The position numbers were made by a program, and so were the translations under genes. 64,000 nt of DNA, from positions 744,001 through 808,000 of the forward strand of contig NZ_PYFX01000002.1 in the NCBI RefSeq assembly GCF_003020115.1. Direction: 5' to 3'. The notes under the pieces were generated by a model. It saw only the letters and a program-made list of their open reading frames with translations, was not told where the DNA came from and did no database searches. The DNA is from Bradyrhizobium sp. MOS002 (GTDB taxonomy: Bacteria; Pseudomonadota; Alphaproteobacteria; Rhizobiales; Xanthobacteraceae). Shown one piece after another: positions 27,284 to 36,163 of the stretch (position 1 is the first letter of the stretch; every line of letters starts with the position of its first letter).

Positions 27284-27772
27284 TCGCTCTCTCCTTTGAT
27301 GACATCGGGCCGACCAAGCCGGCTGTTGATGGAGGTGTGCGCGATCGGGCGTGATTCAAATGCACGATTTGCTCACCGCAATTCAACGGCCCGTGAGCCG
27401 ATGTAACGTCGCACCACGATCGTGCGAATCCATAACATCCGTTGTCCCCCGGACGACCGCGAGCGTGTCGAGCGCATATGTTCGATGCAGCGCAGTTCGA
27501 AGCGGAGCCCTGAAGATGATCACGACATTGGCAACACGCATCGCCCGTGCACTGGCGCTGCTGGCGCGGCGCGCAGCCGGCATCATGAACTGCAATTCAA
27601 TGGCGCCCCATGCGCCGCGAGCTTATCTCGTGCCGCAGCGAGTGGCCGGCAACAGGCGGCATCAAGGTCGCGCGTTCGACGCGCGCGGGCATCGCACATG
27701 ACCCAGCGCGTCGCCGAGCCCACGCGCCCCTACCGCGCGCCGAGACGCCGCGTGGAACGTGGAGCGAGGATC
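27284..27772. other. Intergenic region before the two-component genes
   Basis: About 490 bp. A 61-codon frame starting at 27516 (MITTLATRIARALALLARRA) has a hydrophobic start but an arginine-rich, unconvincing remainder, so I do not call it. The region must contain the promoter of the response-regulator operon and that of the divergent tiny secreted gene. Confidence 0.4.
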
Positions 27773-28453
27773 ATGAACCGGATTCTCCTGATTGAGGACG
27801 ACGCCGAGACCGCCGAGGCGATCGTCGCGGAGCTCGCCGATCGCGGCTTCGAGGTGCATTGGTCCGCCGACGGCGTCGACGGCCTCGACCGCGCGCGCGC
27901 GTCGAGCCCCGATGCCATGATCGTCGATCGCATGCTGCCGGGAATGGACGGGCTCACCGTCATCGAGGCGCTGCGCAACGATCAGGTCAGGACGCCCGTC
28001 CTGGTCCTGAGCGCGCTCGGCGCGGTGGACGACCGTGTGCGCGGATTGCGCATGGGCGGAGATGATTACCTCACGAAGCCGTTCGCGATCATCGAGCTGG
28101 TCGCGCGGATCGAGGCGTTGCTGCGCCGTCCGATCGACAGCCGCGAAACCATCCTGCATGTCGGACCGCTCGAGCTCGATCTGATCGAGCGGACCGCGCG
28201 ACGCGGCGAACGCCGGCTCGAGCTGCTGCCGCGCGAATTCCGCCTGCTCGAATACATGATGCGCCGGAACGACCAGGTGCTGACGCGCGCGATGCTGCTC
28301 GAGGAGGTCTGGAACTACAAGTTCGTTCCGGCGACCACGAACCTGATCGACGTGCATATGGGCCGGCTCCGTCACAAGGTCGACGGCACCGGAGAGGTGC
28401 CGCTTATCCACAACGTCCGAGGCTCCGGCTTCGTCCTGCGTTCGCGGCAATAG
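27773..28453 (+). CDS. OmpR-family response regulator
   Basis: 226 residues. The receiver domain has the acidic pair in LLIEDDAET, the phosphorylation site Asp52 in MIVDRMLPGMDG, LVLSALG and the lysine in YLTKPF. The C-terminal winged helix has ELLPREFRLLEYMMRRNDQV and TTNLIDVHMGRLRHKVDGTG. It starts 9 bp before the kinase gene's reading frame ends the gap, so the two are one operon. The likely targets are the RND and sigma factor genes downstream, by context. Confidence 0.94.
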   Translation: MNRILLIEDDAETAEAIVAELADRGFEVHWSADGVDGLDRARASSPDAMIVDRMLPGMDGLTVIEALRNDQVRTPVLVLSALGAVDDRVRGLRMGGDDYLTKPFAIIELVARIEALLRRPIDSRETILHVGPLELDLIERTARRGERRLELLPREFRLLEYMMRRNDQVLTRAMLLEEVWNYKFVPATTNLIDVHMGRLRHKVDGTGEVPLIHNVRGSGFVLRSRQ

Positions 28454-28462
28454 GGGGCGGCG

Positions 28463-29887
28463 ATGCGTCAGATCCAGCTGATCCGCTCAAGCACGTTCCT
28501 CTGGGCCCTGGCCATGGCGGCCGGCTTCGCGCTGTTCGTCGTCGGCCTGTTCGCATTCATCTACTGGGAGCTCGATGACTATCTAATCGCGCGATCCGAT
28601 CGCATGATCACCACCCAGATTCACTTCATCGCAGAGCTGTCGCCCGCCCACCGCATCAGCGCGATCGCGGATCATCTCGATCAGGATTCCAGGGGCGTGC
28701 AATACGCGGGACTGTTCGATGCCGCGGGCACCCGACTTGCAGGCAACATCGACCGCGTGCCGCGCGAGCTGGGGCTCGACGGCGCGGTGCGGGGCGTGCG
28801 GCTCGATCTCATCAAGCAGCCGGCGGTGCACGATCCCGTCGTCAGGGTGGTCGGCAAGCGCCTCGATGGCGGCGAGGTCCTGGTGGTGGGACGGAATGTC
28901 GATGAGACACGCGAGATCTCAAGCGTGGTGGGGCAGGCGCTGGCCCTCGGCCTGCTGCCGGCCTTCAGCCTCTGCCTGCTGGCCGGTGCCTGGCTCAGCC
29001 TTCGCGCCCAGAGGCGGGTGGAGGAGGTCAACCAGCGGGTTCAGCGCATCGTCGCCGGCGAGCTGCGCGAGCGGCTGCCGCAGGACGGGACGGACGATCC
29101 GTTCGCGCGGCTGGCCGGGATCGTCAACGGCATGCTCGACGAGATGGAGACGATGATCAATGCGCTCGCCGGTGTCGGCAACGACATCGCCCATGATCTC
29201 AGGACTCCGCTCACGCGCGTCCGCCTGGCGCTGGAGCGCGGGCGCTCCCATGCGGGCACGCTGGAGGAGCTGCAGGAGACCATCGACAAGGCCATCGCCG
29301 GCATCGACCAATCGCTCGCGATCGTCACCGCCCTGCTGCGCCTGACCGAGATCGAGAACAACCGCCGCATGGCCGGCTTTGGCGAGGTCGCGCTCGACGA
29401 GATCCTGCGAGAGGTGTGCGACGTCTACGAACCCATCGCCGAGGACAAGCGCGTGGGGCTCAGCGTGGTCATCGCGCGCGATGTGCAGGTGTGGGGCGAC
29501 CGGGACCTGCTGTTCGAGGCGGTCGCCAACCTCGTCGACAATGCCGTCAAGTTCACGCCGTCGGGCGGGCGGGTGGAGCTCGCCCTGGAAGCGGACGACG
29601 ACACGGCGCTCGTATGCGTCAGCGATACCGGGCCCGGCATCAGCGAGCAGGAACGCGAGGCGGTGCTGCGGCGGTTCTATCGCTCCGACAAGATGCGCCA
29701 TACGCCGGGCGTCGGCCTGGGACTGAGCCTGGTCGCCGCCATCGTCAAGCTGCACGGCTTTCGGCTGATCGTCGGTCCGGCCCCCGGAGGGCGGATCGAA
29801 ATCCTGGCCTGGACCGGACGCGCGGGCAAGGTCGCCACGCGCCGGTCGCGGACATTGTTGCACGCCGACGCGGACCAGATGGGATGA
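28463..29887 (+). CDS. Sensor histidine kinase with HAMP domain
   Basis: 474 residues. Two membrane segments (about residues 14-36 and 155-178) flank a periplasmic sensor domain of about 115 residues. Then come HAMP, the phospho-acceptor His244 in DIAHDLRTPLTRVR, the N-box DNAVKFTPSGG, DTGPGIS and GVGLGLSL. It should autophosphorylate on a periplasmic signal and pass the phosphate to the regulator encoded 9 bp upstream. An envelope stress or cation signal is likely given the neighbours, but the ligand is not readable. Confidence 0.94.
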   Translation: MRQIQLIRSSTFLWALAMAAGFALFVVGLFAFIYWELDDYLIARSDRMITTQIHFIAELSPAHRISAIADHLDQDSRGVQYAGLFDAAGTRLAGNIDRVPRELGLDGAVRGVRLDLIKQPAVHDPVVRVVGKRLDGGEVLVVGRNVDETREISSVVGQALALGLLPAFSLCLLAGAWLSLRAQRRVEEVNQRVQRIVAGELRERLPQDGTDDPFARLAGIVNGMLDEMETMINALAGVGNDIAHDLRTPLTRVRLALERGRSHAGTLEELQETIDKAIAGIDQSLAIVTALLRLTEIENNRRMAGFGEVALDEILREVCDVYEPIAEDKRVGLSVVIARDVQVWGDRDLLFEAVANLVDNAVKFTPSGGRVELALEADDDTALVCVSDTGPGISEQEREAVLRRFYRSDKMRHTPGVGLGLSLVAAIVKLHGFRLIVGPAPGGRIEILAWTGRAGKVATRRSRTLLHADADQMG

Positions 29888-29947
29888 GCCAGATGGCGCG
29901 CGATGCTTTCGAGACTGAACAGCCGGCCTGAAGCGTGGGAGCGATCA

Positions 29948-30871
29948 ATGCAGACTAGCCACGAAGTTACGAGGATCAATCCTCCTGCTACGCCGGTCGC
30001 ACCGGTGCCGGCGCCGTTCCTCAGCGCGTATTCCGCGGCCATCGGGCGTTACGACTTCCTCGAGCCCGGCCAGGAGCAGCAGCTTGCACGCCGCTGGCAG
30101 CAGACGAGGGACCGGAGCGCGGCGGACGCGCTCGTCACCAGCCATCTCCGGCTCGCGGCCAGGCTGGCGCGAGGCTACAAGGGATACGGCCTTCCGATGG
30201 TCGATCTGATTGCCGAGGCGAATCTGGGCCTCGTGATCGCAGCGTCACGCTTCGAACCCGACCGCGGCGCGCGCTTCTCCACCTATGCGGTCTGGTGGAT
30301 CAGGGCCGCCATTCACGAGTACATCCTGCGGTCCTGGTCCCTGGTCAAGATCGGCACGACCGCCGCGCAGAAGAAGCTGTTTTTCAAGCTCCGCGGCGAG
30401 ATCAGGAAAGCCACCGGCAGCGGAATGTCGGGGCTCACGCCCGACGTTGTCGAACTGATCGCCGGGAAGCTCGAGGTCACCGCGCGTGAGGTGATCGAGA
30501 TGGACGCGCGGTTGCATGGCGACATGTCGCTGAATGTGCGCGTCGGTGGCGAGGACAGCGGAACGGAGCTGGAAGCCTTGCTGGTCGACGGAGCGGTCGA
30601 TGCCGAGACGGTGCTGGTCGATCACGAGCAGACCGAGCGGCGTGCCAGCGCCTTGCGTTTTGCGCTCGGTGGGCTTGCGGCGCGGGAACGTCGCGTCTTC
30701 GAGGCGCGGCGGCTGACCGAATGCCCCGTCACGCTCGATCGGCTGGCCCACGAACTGTCCATATCCAGCGAACGTGTCAGGCAGATCGAGATGCGCGCCT
30801 TTGCCAAGGTCAAGAGCGCCGTGATGCTCGCCGCGCAGGATGCGCCACGGGGCACCGCATGCAGCGTCTGA
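29948..30871 (+). CDS. rpoH: RpoH-family sigma factor
   Basis: 307 residues. Region 1.2/2 is clear: YDFLEPGQEQQLARRWQQTR, LVTSHLRLAARLARGYKGYG, and the RpoH/RpoD-type 2.3-2.4 segment FSTYAVWWIRAAIHEYILRS. The RpoH box QKKLFFKLR follows, and region 4.2 is LAHELSISSERVRQIEMRA. It should direct RNA polymerase to heat-shock-type promoters. Rhizobia carry several RpoH paralogs; this one lies between a two-component system and an RND pump, so it may be a special-purpose stress sigma factor. It starts 60 bp after the kinase gene. Confidence 0.93.
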   Translation: MQTSHEVTRINPPATPVAPVPAPFLSAYSAAIGRYDFLEPGQEQQLARRWQQTRDRSAADALVTSHLRLAARLARGYKGYGLPMVDLIAEANLGLVIAASRFEPDRGARFSTYAVWWIRAAIHEYILRSWSLVKIGTTAAQKKLFFKLRGEIRKATGSGMSGLTPDVVELIAGKLEVTAREVIEMDARLHGDMSLNVRVGGEDSGTELEALLVDGAVDAETVLVDHEQTERRASALRFALGGLAARERRVFEARRLTECPVTLDRLAHELSISSERVRQIEMRAFAKVKSAVMLAAQDAPRGTACSV

Positions 30872-30950
30872 ATTCATTTTCATTTGAACGCAAGTCCGGC
30901 CGCTCTCATCTGTCCGACGATCCCGCGTAACCCGCTCCAGGCAGACCACA

Positions 30951-33900
30951 ATGGGAATTGTTCGCTTCGCGCTACGGCTTCCGCACACATTCTATGTGCT
31001 TGCCGCGCTGATCCTGTTCCTTGGCGGCATCGCGATCCGCTCGATGCCGACAGATATTTTCCCGGAGATCCGGATCCCCGTGGTCACGGTGATCTGGAGC
31101 TACACCGGCCTCTCCACGCCTGAGATGGAGCAGCGCGTCAGCACCTACAGCCAGTATTCGATCAGCGCCAATGTCAGCGGCATCAAGAATGTCGAAGCGC
31201 AGACCCTCAATGGCCTGTCGATTCAGAAAATCTACTTCCAGCCGGACGTCAATCTCGACCTCGCGATCTCGCAGATCGTCTCGGGGACCAACGCCATCCG
31301 CGCCCTGATGCCGCCGGGAATCCAGCCGCCGATCATCGTGCAGTTCAATGCCTCGAGCGTGCCGGTGCTCCAGCTCAGCCTGGAGTCGAACAGCCTGAAC
31401 GAGCAGCAGCTCTACGATTTCGGCATCTACCGGGTCCGCCAGCAGCTGGCTCCGGTGGCGGGAGTGACCCTGCCCACGCCTGCCGGCGGCAAATACCGCC
31501 AGATCATGGTCGACATCGATCCGAACAAGCTGCTGTCGCGCGGATTGACGCCGCTCGACATCGTCAATGCGGTCAACACCCAGAATCTGACGCTGCCGAC
31601 CGGTACGACGAAGATCGGCGACATCCAGTACACCGTTCGCACCAACGCGACGCCGGCCACGATCCAGGATCTCAACATGATCCCGGTCAAGTTCGCGAAC
31701 GGGGCCACAATCTTCCTGAAGGACGTCGCCCAGGTTCGCGACGGTGCCGAGGTCCAGCAGAACATCGTGCGCGAGGACGGCCACCGCGCCGTCCTGCTCA
31801 GCATCATCAAGAACGGAAATGCCTCGACGCTCGCCGTCGTCAACGGCGTCAAGGCGGCGTTGACGTCGATCCGCGCGGCGGCTCCGGCGGGGCTGAAGAT
31901 CAACGAGCTGTTCGACCAGTCGATATTCGTGACCCATTCGGTCAATGGGGTGCTGCGCGAAGGTGCGATCGCGGCCGGCCTCACAGCGCTGATGATCCTG
32001 GTGTTTCTGGGATCATGGCGATCGACGCTGGTCGTCCTGATCTCGATTCCGCTGGCGATGCTGTCCTCGCTGATCGTGCTGTATTTCCTCGGCGAGACCC
32101 TCAACACGATGACGCTCGGCGGGCTTGCCCTCGCGGTCGGCATCCTCGTCGACGATTCGACGGTGACGATCGAGAACACGCACCGGCTCTGGACCGAGGA
32201 AGGCATGCCGTTGTCGGAGGCGACCCTGCATGGAGCTGCCGAGATCGCGGTGCCGACGCTGGTCTCGACGCTCGCCATCAGTTGCGTGTTCACTTCGGTC
32301 GTGTTCCTGGAAGGTCCGGCCAAATACCTCTTCACGCCGCTCGGCCTCGCAGTGGTGTTCGCGATGCTGGCGTCCTACGGGCTGTCGCGGACGCTCACGC
32401 CGATCACTATCGGCCTGCTGCTGAAGGGCGAGCGTAATCATGGCGAAAGCGGGCGCCCGTCGAACATCTTTACGCGCGCCTCCGCTGCGTTCGAGCGCGG
32501 TTTCGAGCGCCTGCGCGATGGCTATTCCGATCTCCTGCTGAAGCTATTGCGGCATCGGGCCGTCGTGCCCGTCGTCGCAATGCTGGTGCTGGCGCTCGGA
32601 GCCACCATGTTCGCCTATGTCGGCAGGGACTTCTATCCCCTGATCGACGGTGGTCAGATCCAGCTTCATGTTCGCGCGCCAGCGGGCACGCGGATCGAGC
32701 GCACGGAAGCGATCTTCCAGGCGGTCGAGGACAAGATCCGCGAAGTCATTCCGGAACGCGACCGGGCGTTGATCGTCGACAATATCGGTCTCCCGGCGCG
32801 GGCCTACAATCTCGCATTCACCGACGGCTCGACGATCGGGGTGAATGACGGCACCATTCTGGTGTCGTTGAAGGATGGGCACAAGCCGACGGCGGATTAC
32901 GTCAGGAAGCTGCGGCAGGTGCTGCCAGCGGCCTTCCCGGAGAACACCTTCTATTTCCAGGCGGCCGACATCGTCACGCAGATCCTGAACTTCGGCCTTC
33001 CGGCGCAGATCGATGTCCGCACGGTCGGTTACGGCAGCAACAATCTGGCCGTGGCCAAGGAGCTGCAGAAGAGCCTCGCGGCGATCCCCGGCGTGGTCGA
33101 TGCGCATCTACAGCAGGAGGTCGATGCTCCCGCGTTCTACGCCGACATCGATCGCACCCGCGCCGCGCAACTGGGTCTCAATGCGAGCACGGTGGCGACC
33201 AACATCAATGTCAGCCTCAGCTCGTCCGCGCAGGTCTCGCCGAATTTCTGGACGGACCCGACGTCAGGCATTCCCTATTACCTGGCGGTGCAGACACCCG
33301 AATACAGGGCAGATTCGCTGAACGCCCTGGGCAATACGCCGGTGTCGGCCTCGGCCGCCGCAAGCGGCCAGACGGTGCCCGGCTTGCTCAGCAATGTCGC
33401 GACCTTCAAGCGGGGGACCGTTCCCACCAATTCGAACCAGGCCAACGTCCAGCCGGTGTTCGACGTCTATGCGAGCGTCCAGGGCCGCGATCTCGGCAGC
33501 GTCGCGGCCGATATCGAGAAGGTGACGTCAACCCTGCAGAAGCAGCTCCAGCCAGGCAATTCGATCCAGGTCCTGGGACAGATCCAGAGCATGCATCAGT
33601 CGTTCCGCGATCTCGGGATCGGACTGCTGTTCGCCGCCATCCTGGTCTACCTTCTGATGGTCGTGAACTACCAGAACTTTGGCGATCCCTTCGTCGTCAT
33701 CATGGCGCTGCCGGCGACATTCTGCGGGATCGTGACGATGCTGTTCATCACCGGCACCACGCTGAACGTACCCTCGTTGATGGGGGCCATCATGGCGATC
33801 GGCGTTGCCTCGGCAAATTCGATCCTGCTTGTGACGTTCGCGCGTGACGAGCAGTTGAAGGGACATTCCGCTTTCCAGGCGGCACTGAGCGCGGGCCGAA

Positions 33901-34133
33901 CGCGGATCCGGCCCGTCCTGATGACCGCGGCCGCGATGATCGTGGGCATGATCCCGATGGCGATCGGCGGGCCGGGCGAGGAGCAGAATGCGGCGCTCGC
34001 GCGGGCAGTCATCGGCGGTCTGCTGTTTGCAACCCCGACCACCTTGCTGATCGTGCCTTATCTTTTCGCCATGCTGCGTAAGGGCAACGACGGCAAGCCT
34101 CGCCACGGCGTATTCGAGGAGCAACCGGAATGA
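30951..34133 (+). CDS. RND efflux pump, inner-membrane transporter (AcrB/HAE-1 type)
   Basis: 1060 residues, the usual size. N-terminal membrane helix, two large periplasmic loops and the two six-helix blocks are visible. TM4 has the proton-relay pair in LAVGILVDDSTVTIEN. The N-terminus (MPTDIFPEIRIPVVTVIWSY) belongs to the branch with many multidrug or heavy-compound exporters. It exchanges protons for substrates and takes them from periplasm or membrane. Its stop overlaps the adaptor start by four bases. No TolC-like gene is adjacent. Confidence 0.94.
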   Translation: MGIVRFALRLPHTFYVLAALILFLGGIAIRSMPTDIFPEIRIPVVTVIWSYTGLSTPEMEQRVSTYSQYSISANVSGIKNVEAQTLNGLSIQKIYFQPDVNLDLAISQIVSGTNAIRALMPPGIQPPIIVQFNASSVPVLQLSLESNSLNEQQLYDFGIYRVRQQLAPVAGVTLPTPAGGKYRQIMVDIDPNKLLSRGLTPLDIVNAVNTQNLTLPTGTTKIGDIQYTVRTNATPATIQDLNMIPVKFANGATIFLKDVAQVRDGAEVQQNIVREDGHRAVLLSIIKNGNASTLAVVNGVKAALTSIRAAAPAGLKINELFDQSIFVTHSVNGVLREGAIAAGLTALMILVFLGSWRSTLVVLISIPLAMLSSLIVLYFLGETLNTMTLGGLALAVGILVDDSTVTIENTHRLWTEEGMPLSEATLHGAAEIAVPTLVSTLAISCVFTSVVFLEGPAKYLFTPLGLAVVFAMLASYGLSRTLTPITIGLLLKGERNHGESGRPSNIFTRASAAFERGFERLRDGYSDLLLKLLRHRAVVPVVAMLVLALGATMFAYVGRDFYPLIDGGQIQLHVRAPAGTRIERTEAIFQAVEDKIREVIPERDRALIVDNIGLPARAYNLAFTDGSTIGVNDGTILVSLKDGHKPTADYVRKLRQVLPAAFPENTFYFQAADIVTQILNFGLPAQIDVRTVGYGSNNLAVAKELQKSLAAIPGVVDAHLQQEVDAPAFYADIDRTRAAQLGLNASTVATNINVSLSSSAQVSPNFWTDPTSGIPYYLAVQTPEYRADSLNALGNTPVSASAAASGQTVPGLLSNVATFKRGTVPTNSNQANVQPVFDVYASVQGRDLGSVAADIEKVTSTLQKQLQPGNSIQVLGQIQSMHQSFRDLGIGLLFAAILVYLLMVVNYQNFGDPFVVIMALPATFCGIVTMLFITGTTLNVPSLMGAIMAIGVASANSILLVTFARDEQLKGHSAFQAALSAGRTRIRPVLMTAAAMIVGMIPMAIGGPGEEQNAALARAVIGGLLFATPTTLLIVPYLFAMLRKGNDGKPRHGVFEEQPE

Positions 34134-35401
34134 GCGACGTTCGCGCAAGGACCGATGACGACGGGGCGAGAGATCGCCCCGGGGCGGAGAACCTCCGAGT
34201 CGTGGAGCTGCCGGGCAAGGGTGCACGATCCGGGCGCCGTTACGGTGGCGCGCTGCTCGGCGGAGGCGTGCTCCTGCTGCTTGCGGGCGGTCTCGGCATC
34301 GGCGGCTGGCGGCACTATGAGGCCGCGCGTGACGTGGCCGCCGTGGCAGAGCAGGTTCGGACCAACGTTCCCGAAGTTCGGGTGGCGACAGTCAAGCCCA
34401 GCGGCGACATCGTGAAGGTCAGCCTGCCGGCGACGACGACTGCGTTCGAGGCGGCCAATATCTTCGCGCGGACCAGCGGCTACATCGAGAAGCGTCACGT
34501 CGATATCGGCGATCGGGTCAAGAAAGGCGATCTCCTCGCGGAAATCACCGCTCCTGAGCTGGATCAGCAGATCGCGCAGGCGCAGGCGACCCTCGCCCAG
34601 AACCAGGCCGCCCTTCAGCAGGCGCAGGCGAGCCGGGAACTGGCCGACGTCACCAATTCGCGGGACAGCAATCTCGTCAAGCAAGGCTGGTTGACGGCAC
34701 AGCAGGGCGACAACGACCGCCTCACCCTGCGCGCGCAGCAGGGGGCGGTGGGCGTCGCCCAGTCGAACATCGCGGCACAGGAGGCGCAGATTCGCGTTCT
34801 CCAGCAGGAGAAGTCCTACCAGCGCGTGGTGGCCCCGTTCGACGGTGTGGTCACGCAGCGGAATGTGGACAATGGCAGCCTGGTGCAAGCCGGGTCTACC
34901 TTCATGTTCACGATGATGCATTCCAACGTGATCCGGACCCAGGTCTTCGTGCCGCAGGACGAGGCTTTCGGAGTTGCCCCGGGCGTCGACGCGGACATCC
35001 GCGTCCCCGAGATTCCGGGACGAACGTTTGCGGGCAAGGTCACGCGGATCGCAACCGCGCTGCAGCCGGGGAGCCGAACGCTGTTGACCGAGATCGACGT
35101 GCCCAATCCCGACGGCCTGCTCAGTCCCGGCATCTATTGCACCGTCGAATTATCGATCCCGCGTCGGACGCCATCGATGACGATCCCGTCAGATGCGCTC
35201 GTCTTCGATCAGAACGGCCTCCACGTCGCGGTCGTGCGGAACGGCACGGTCCATTTGCAGCAGGTCTCGATCTCCAGGGATTTCGGCACCGCGGTGGAAG
35301 TGCGCGACGGCGTGCAGCCCGGCGATCAGGTCGTGCTCAACCCTGCGGTCACTCTGGTGGAAGGCAGCAAGGTCACCGTTCGCAAGCTTGAGACGAGCTA
35401 G
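34130..35401 (+). CDS. RND efflux periplasmic adaptor (membrane fusion protein)
   Basis: 423 residues. One membrane segment near residues 40-58 anchors it; then come the lipoyl half-motif FARTSGYIEKRHVDIGDRVK, a long Gln/Ala-rich coiled-coil hairpin (AQAQATLAQNQAALQQAQAS) and the second half YQRVVAPFDGVVTQRNVDNG, followed by beta-barrel and membrane-proximal domains. It links the pump to an outer-membrane channel. The ATG overlaps the pump's stop (ATGA), so the two are translated together. Confidence 0.93.
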   Translation: MSDVRARTDDDGARDRPGAENLRVVELPGKGARSGRRYGGALLGGGVLLLLAGGLGIGGWRHYEAARDVAAVAEQVRTNVPEVRVATVKPSGDIVKVSLPATTTAFEAANIFARTSGYIEKRHVDIGDRVKKGDLLAEITAPELDQQIAQAQATLAQNQAALQQAQASRELADVTNSRDSNLVKQGWLTAQQGDNDRLTLRAQQGAVGVAQSNIAAQEAQIRVLQQEKSYQRVVAPFDGVVTQRNVDNGSLVQAGSTFMFTMMHSNVIRTQVFVPQDEAFGVAPGVDADIRVPEIPGRTFAGKVTRIATALQPGSRTLLTEIDVPNPDGLLSPGIYCTVELSIPRRTPSMTIPSDALVFDQNGLHVAVVRNGTVHLQQVSISRDFGTAVEVRDGVQPGDQVVLNPAVTLVEGSKVTVRKLETS

Positions 35402-35412
35402 GGACACGAAAG

Positions 35413-36114
35413 ATGATGCGGGTCGCGTTTGCAATGATGGTCGCTTTCCTGCTCGGCTTCTCTCCGGGCCAGGCACAGGTCGCAACGACCGGCAGCACCG
35501 CAATGGATCTGCCGACGGTGCCGGGCGCGATCGTGATCTCGCCGCTCAACAGTCCGGGGCCGTTTTCCGCATCGACCATGCCGGGTGCGCCGGATACGAC
35601 GTTGGCGCCCGTCCCGCTTGCGTCGGATCCGACGACGCCGGGAACGGTGGTCGTCTGCGCGCCACCCTCGTCATCACCGGCGCCAGTGCCGGCGACTCCA
35701 ACCGTATCGCCCACGGGCCTTTCGCCTCCGGGCATCGCGGCGCCGATCCTGCCGGTCACGGGACAGAGCGGTAGCTCCATCGGGACGATCTCCGCGGCCG
35801 CTCCGGCGGGAACAGGTGCGACGGTGGCCTGCAGCTCGACGCCGGGAGGACAGGTGACGAGCGCTGCGTCTCTGCCGCTTTCGATTTCGCAAGTGTCTCC
35901 GAGCTCCGCGCCCGGCACGATCCCGGCGGACACCGGCGACGCCGGCGGCACGGGCATAGACCCGAATGCGGCCGTCGTGCCGAGCCCTAACAGCTCGGCT
36001 TGCGCGGAAGGGGTCTCGATGAACCTGGCGGAGCCCGCGACGGTGATGCCGGCCAACGCCTCAGGCGCAGCGCCGACGCCGGGCGTGTCGCCGATCCTGC
36101 CGCCGGGATGCTGA
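35413..36114 (+). CDS. Low-complexity secreted protein in RND operon
   Basis: 233 residues. A signal peptide (MMRVAFAMMVAFLLGFSPGQ, cleavage after AQA) is followed by a Pro/Ser/Thr/Ala/Gly-rich chain with cysteines spaced through it (VVCAPPSS, VACSSTPG, SACAEG and the last residue). No known domain. The start is 11 bp after the adaptor stop, with AGGGACACGAAAG upstream, so it is in the same operon. A protein of similar character accompanies the second RND operon (62035-62544). Whether it functions with the pump is unknown. Confidence 0.7.
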   Translation: MMRVAFAMMVAFLLGFSPGQAQVATTGSTAMDLPTVPGAIVISPLNSPGPFSASTMPGAPDTTLAPVPLASDPTTPGTVVVCAPPSSSPAPVPATPTVSPTGLSPPGIAAPILPVTGQSGSSIGTISAAAPAGTGATVACSSTPGGQVTSAASLPLSISQVSPSSAPGTIPADTGDAGGTGIDPNAAVVPSPNSSACAEGVSMNLAEPATVMPANASGAAPTPGVSPILPPGC

Positions 36115-36163
36115 GGTGGACTTGCAGGGCTTTCGTGTCATTGCATCACACCGCATTCGCCAG

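Noticed and set aside
27516..27701. 61-codon frame MITTLATRIARALALLARRA
   Set aside because: Hydrophobic start but arginine-rich remainder, no recognisable family; may be chance.
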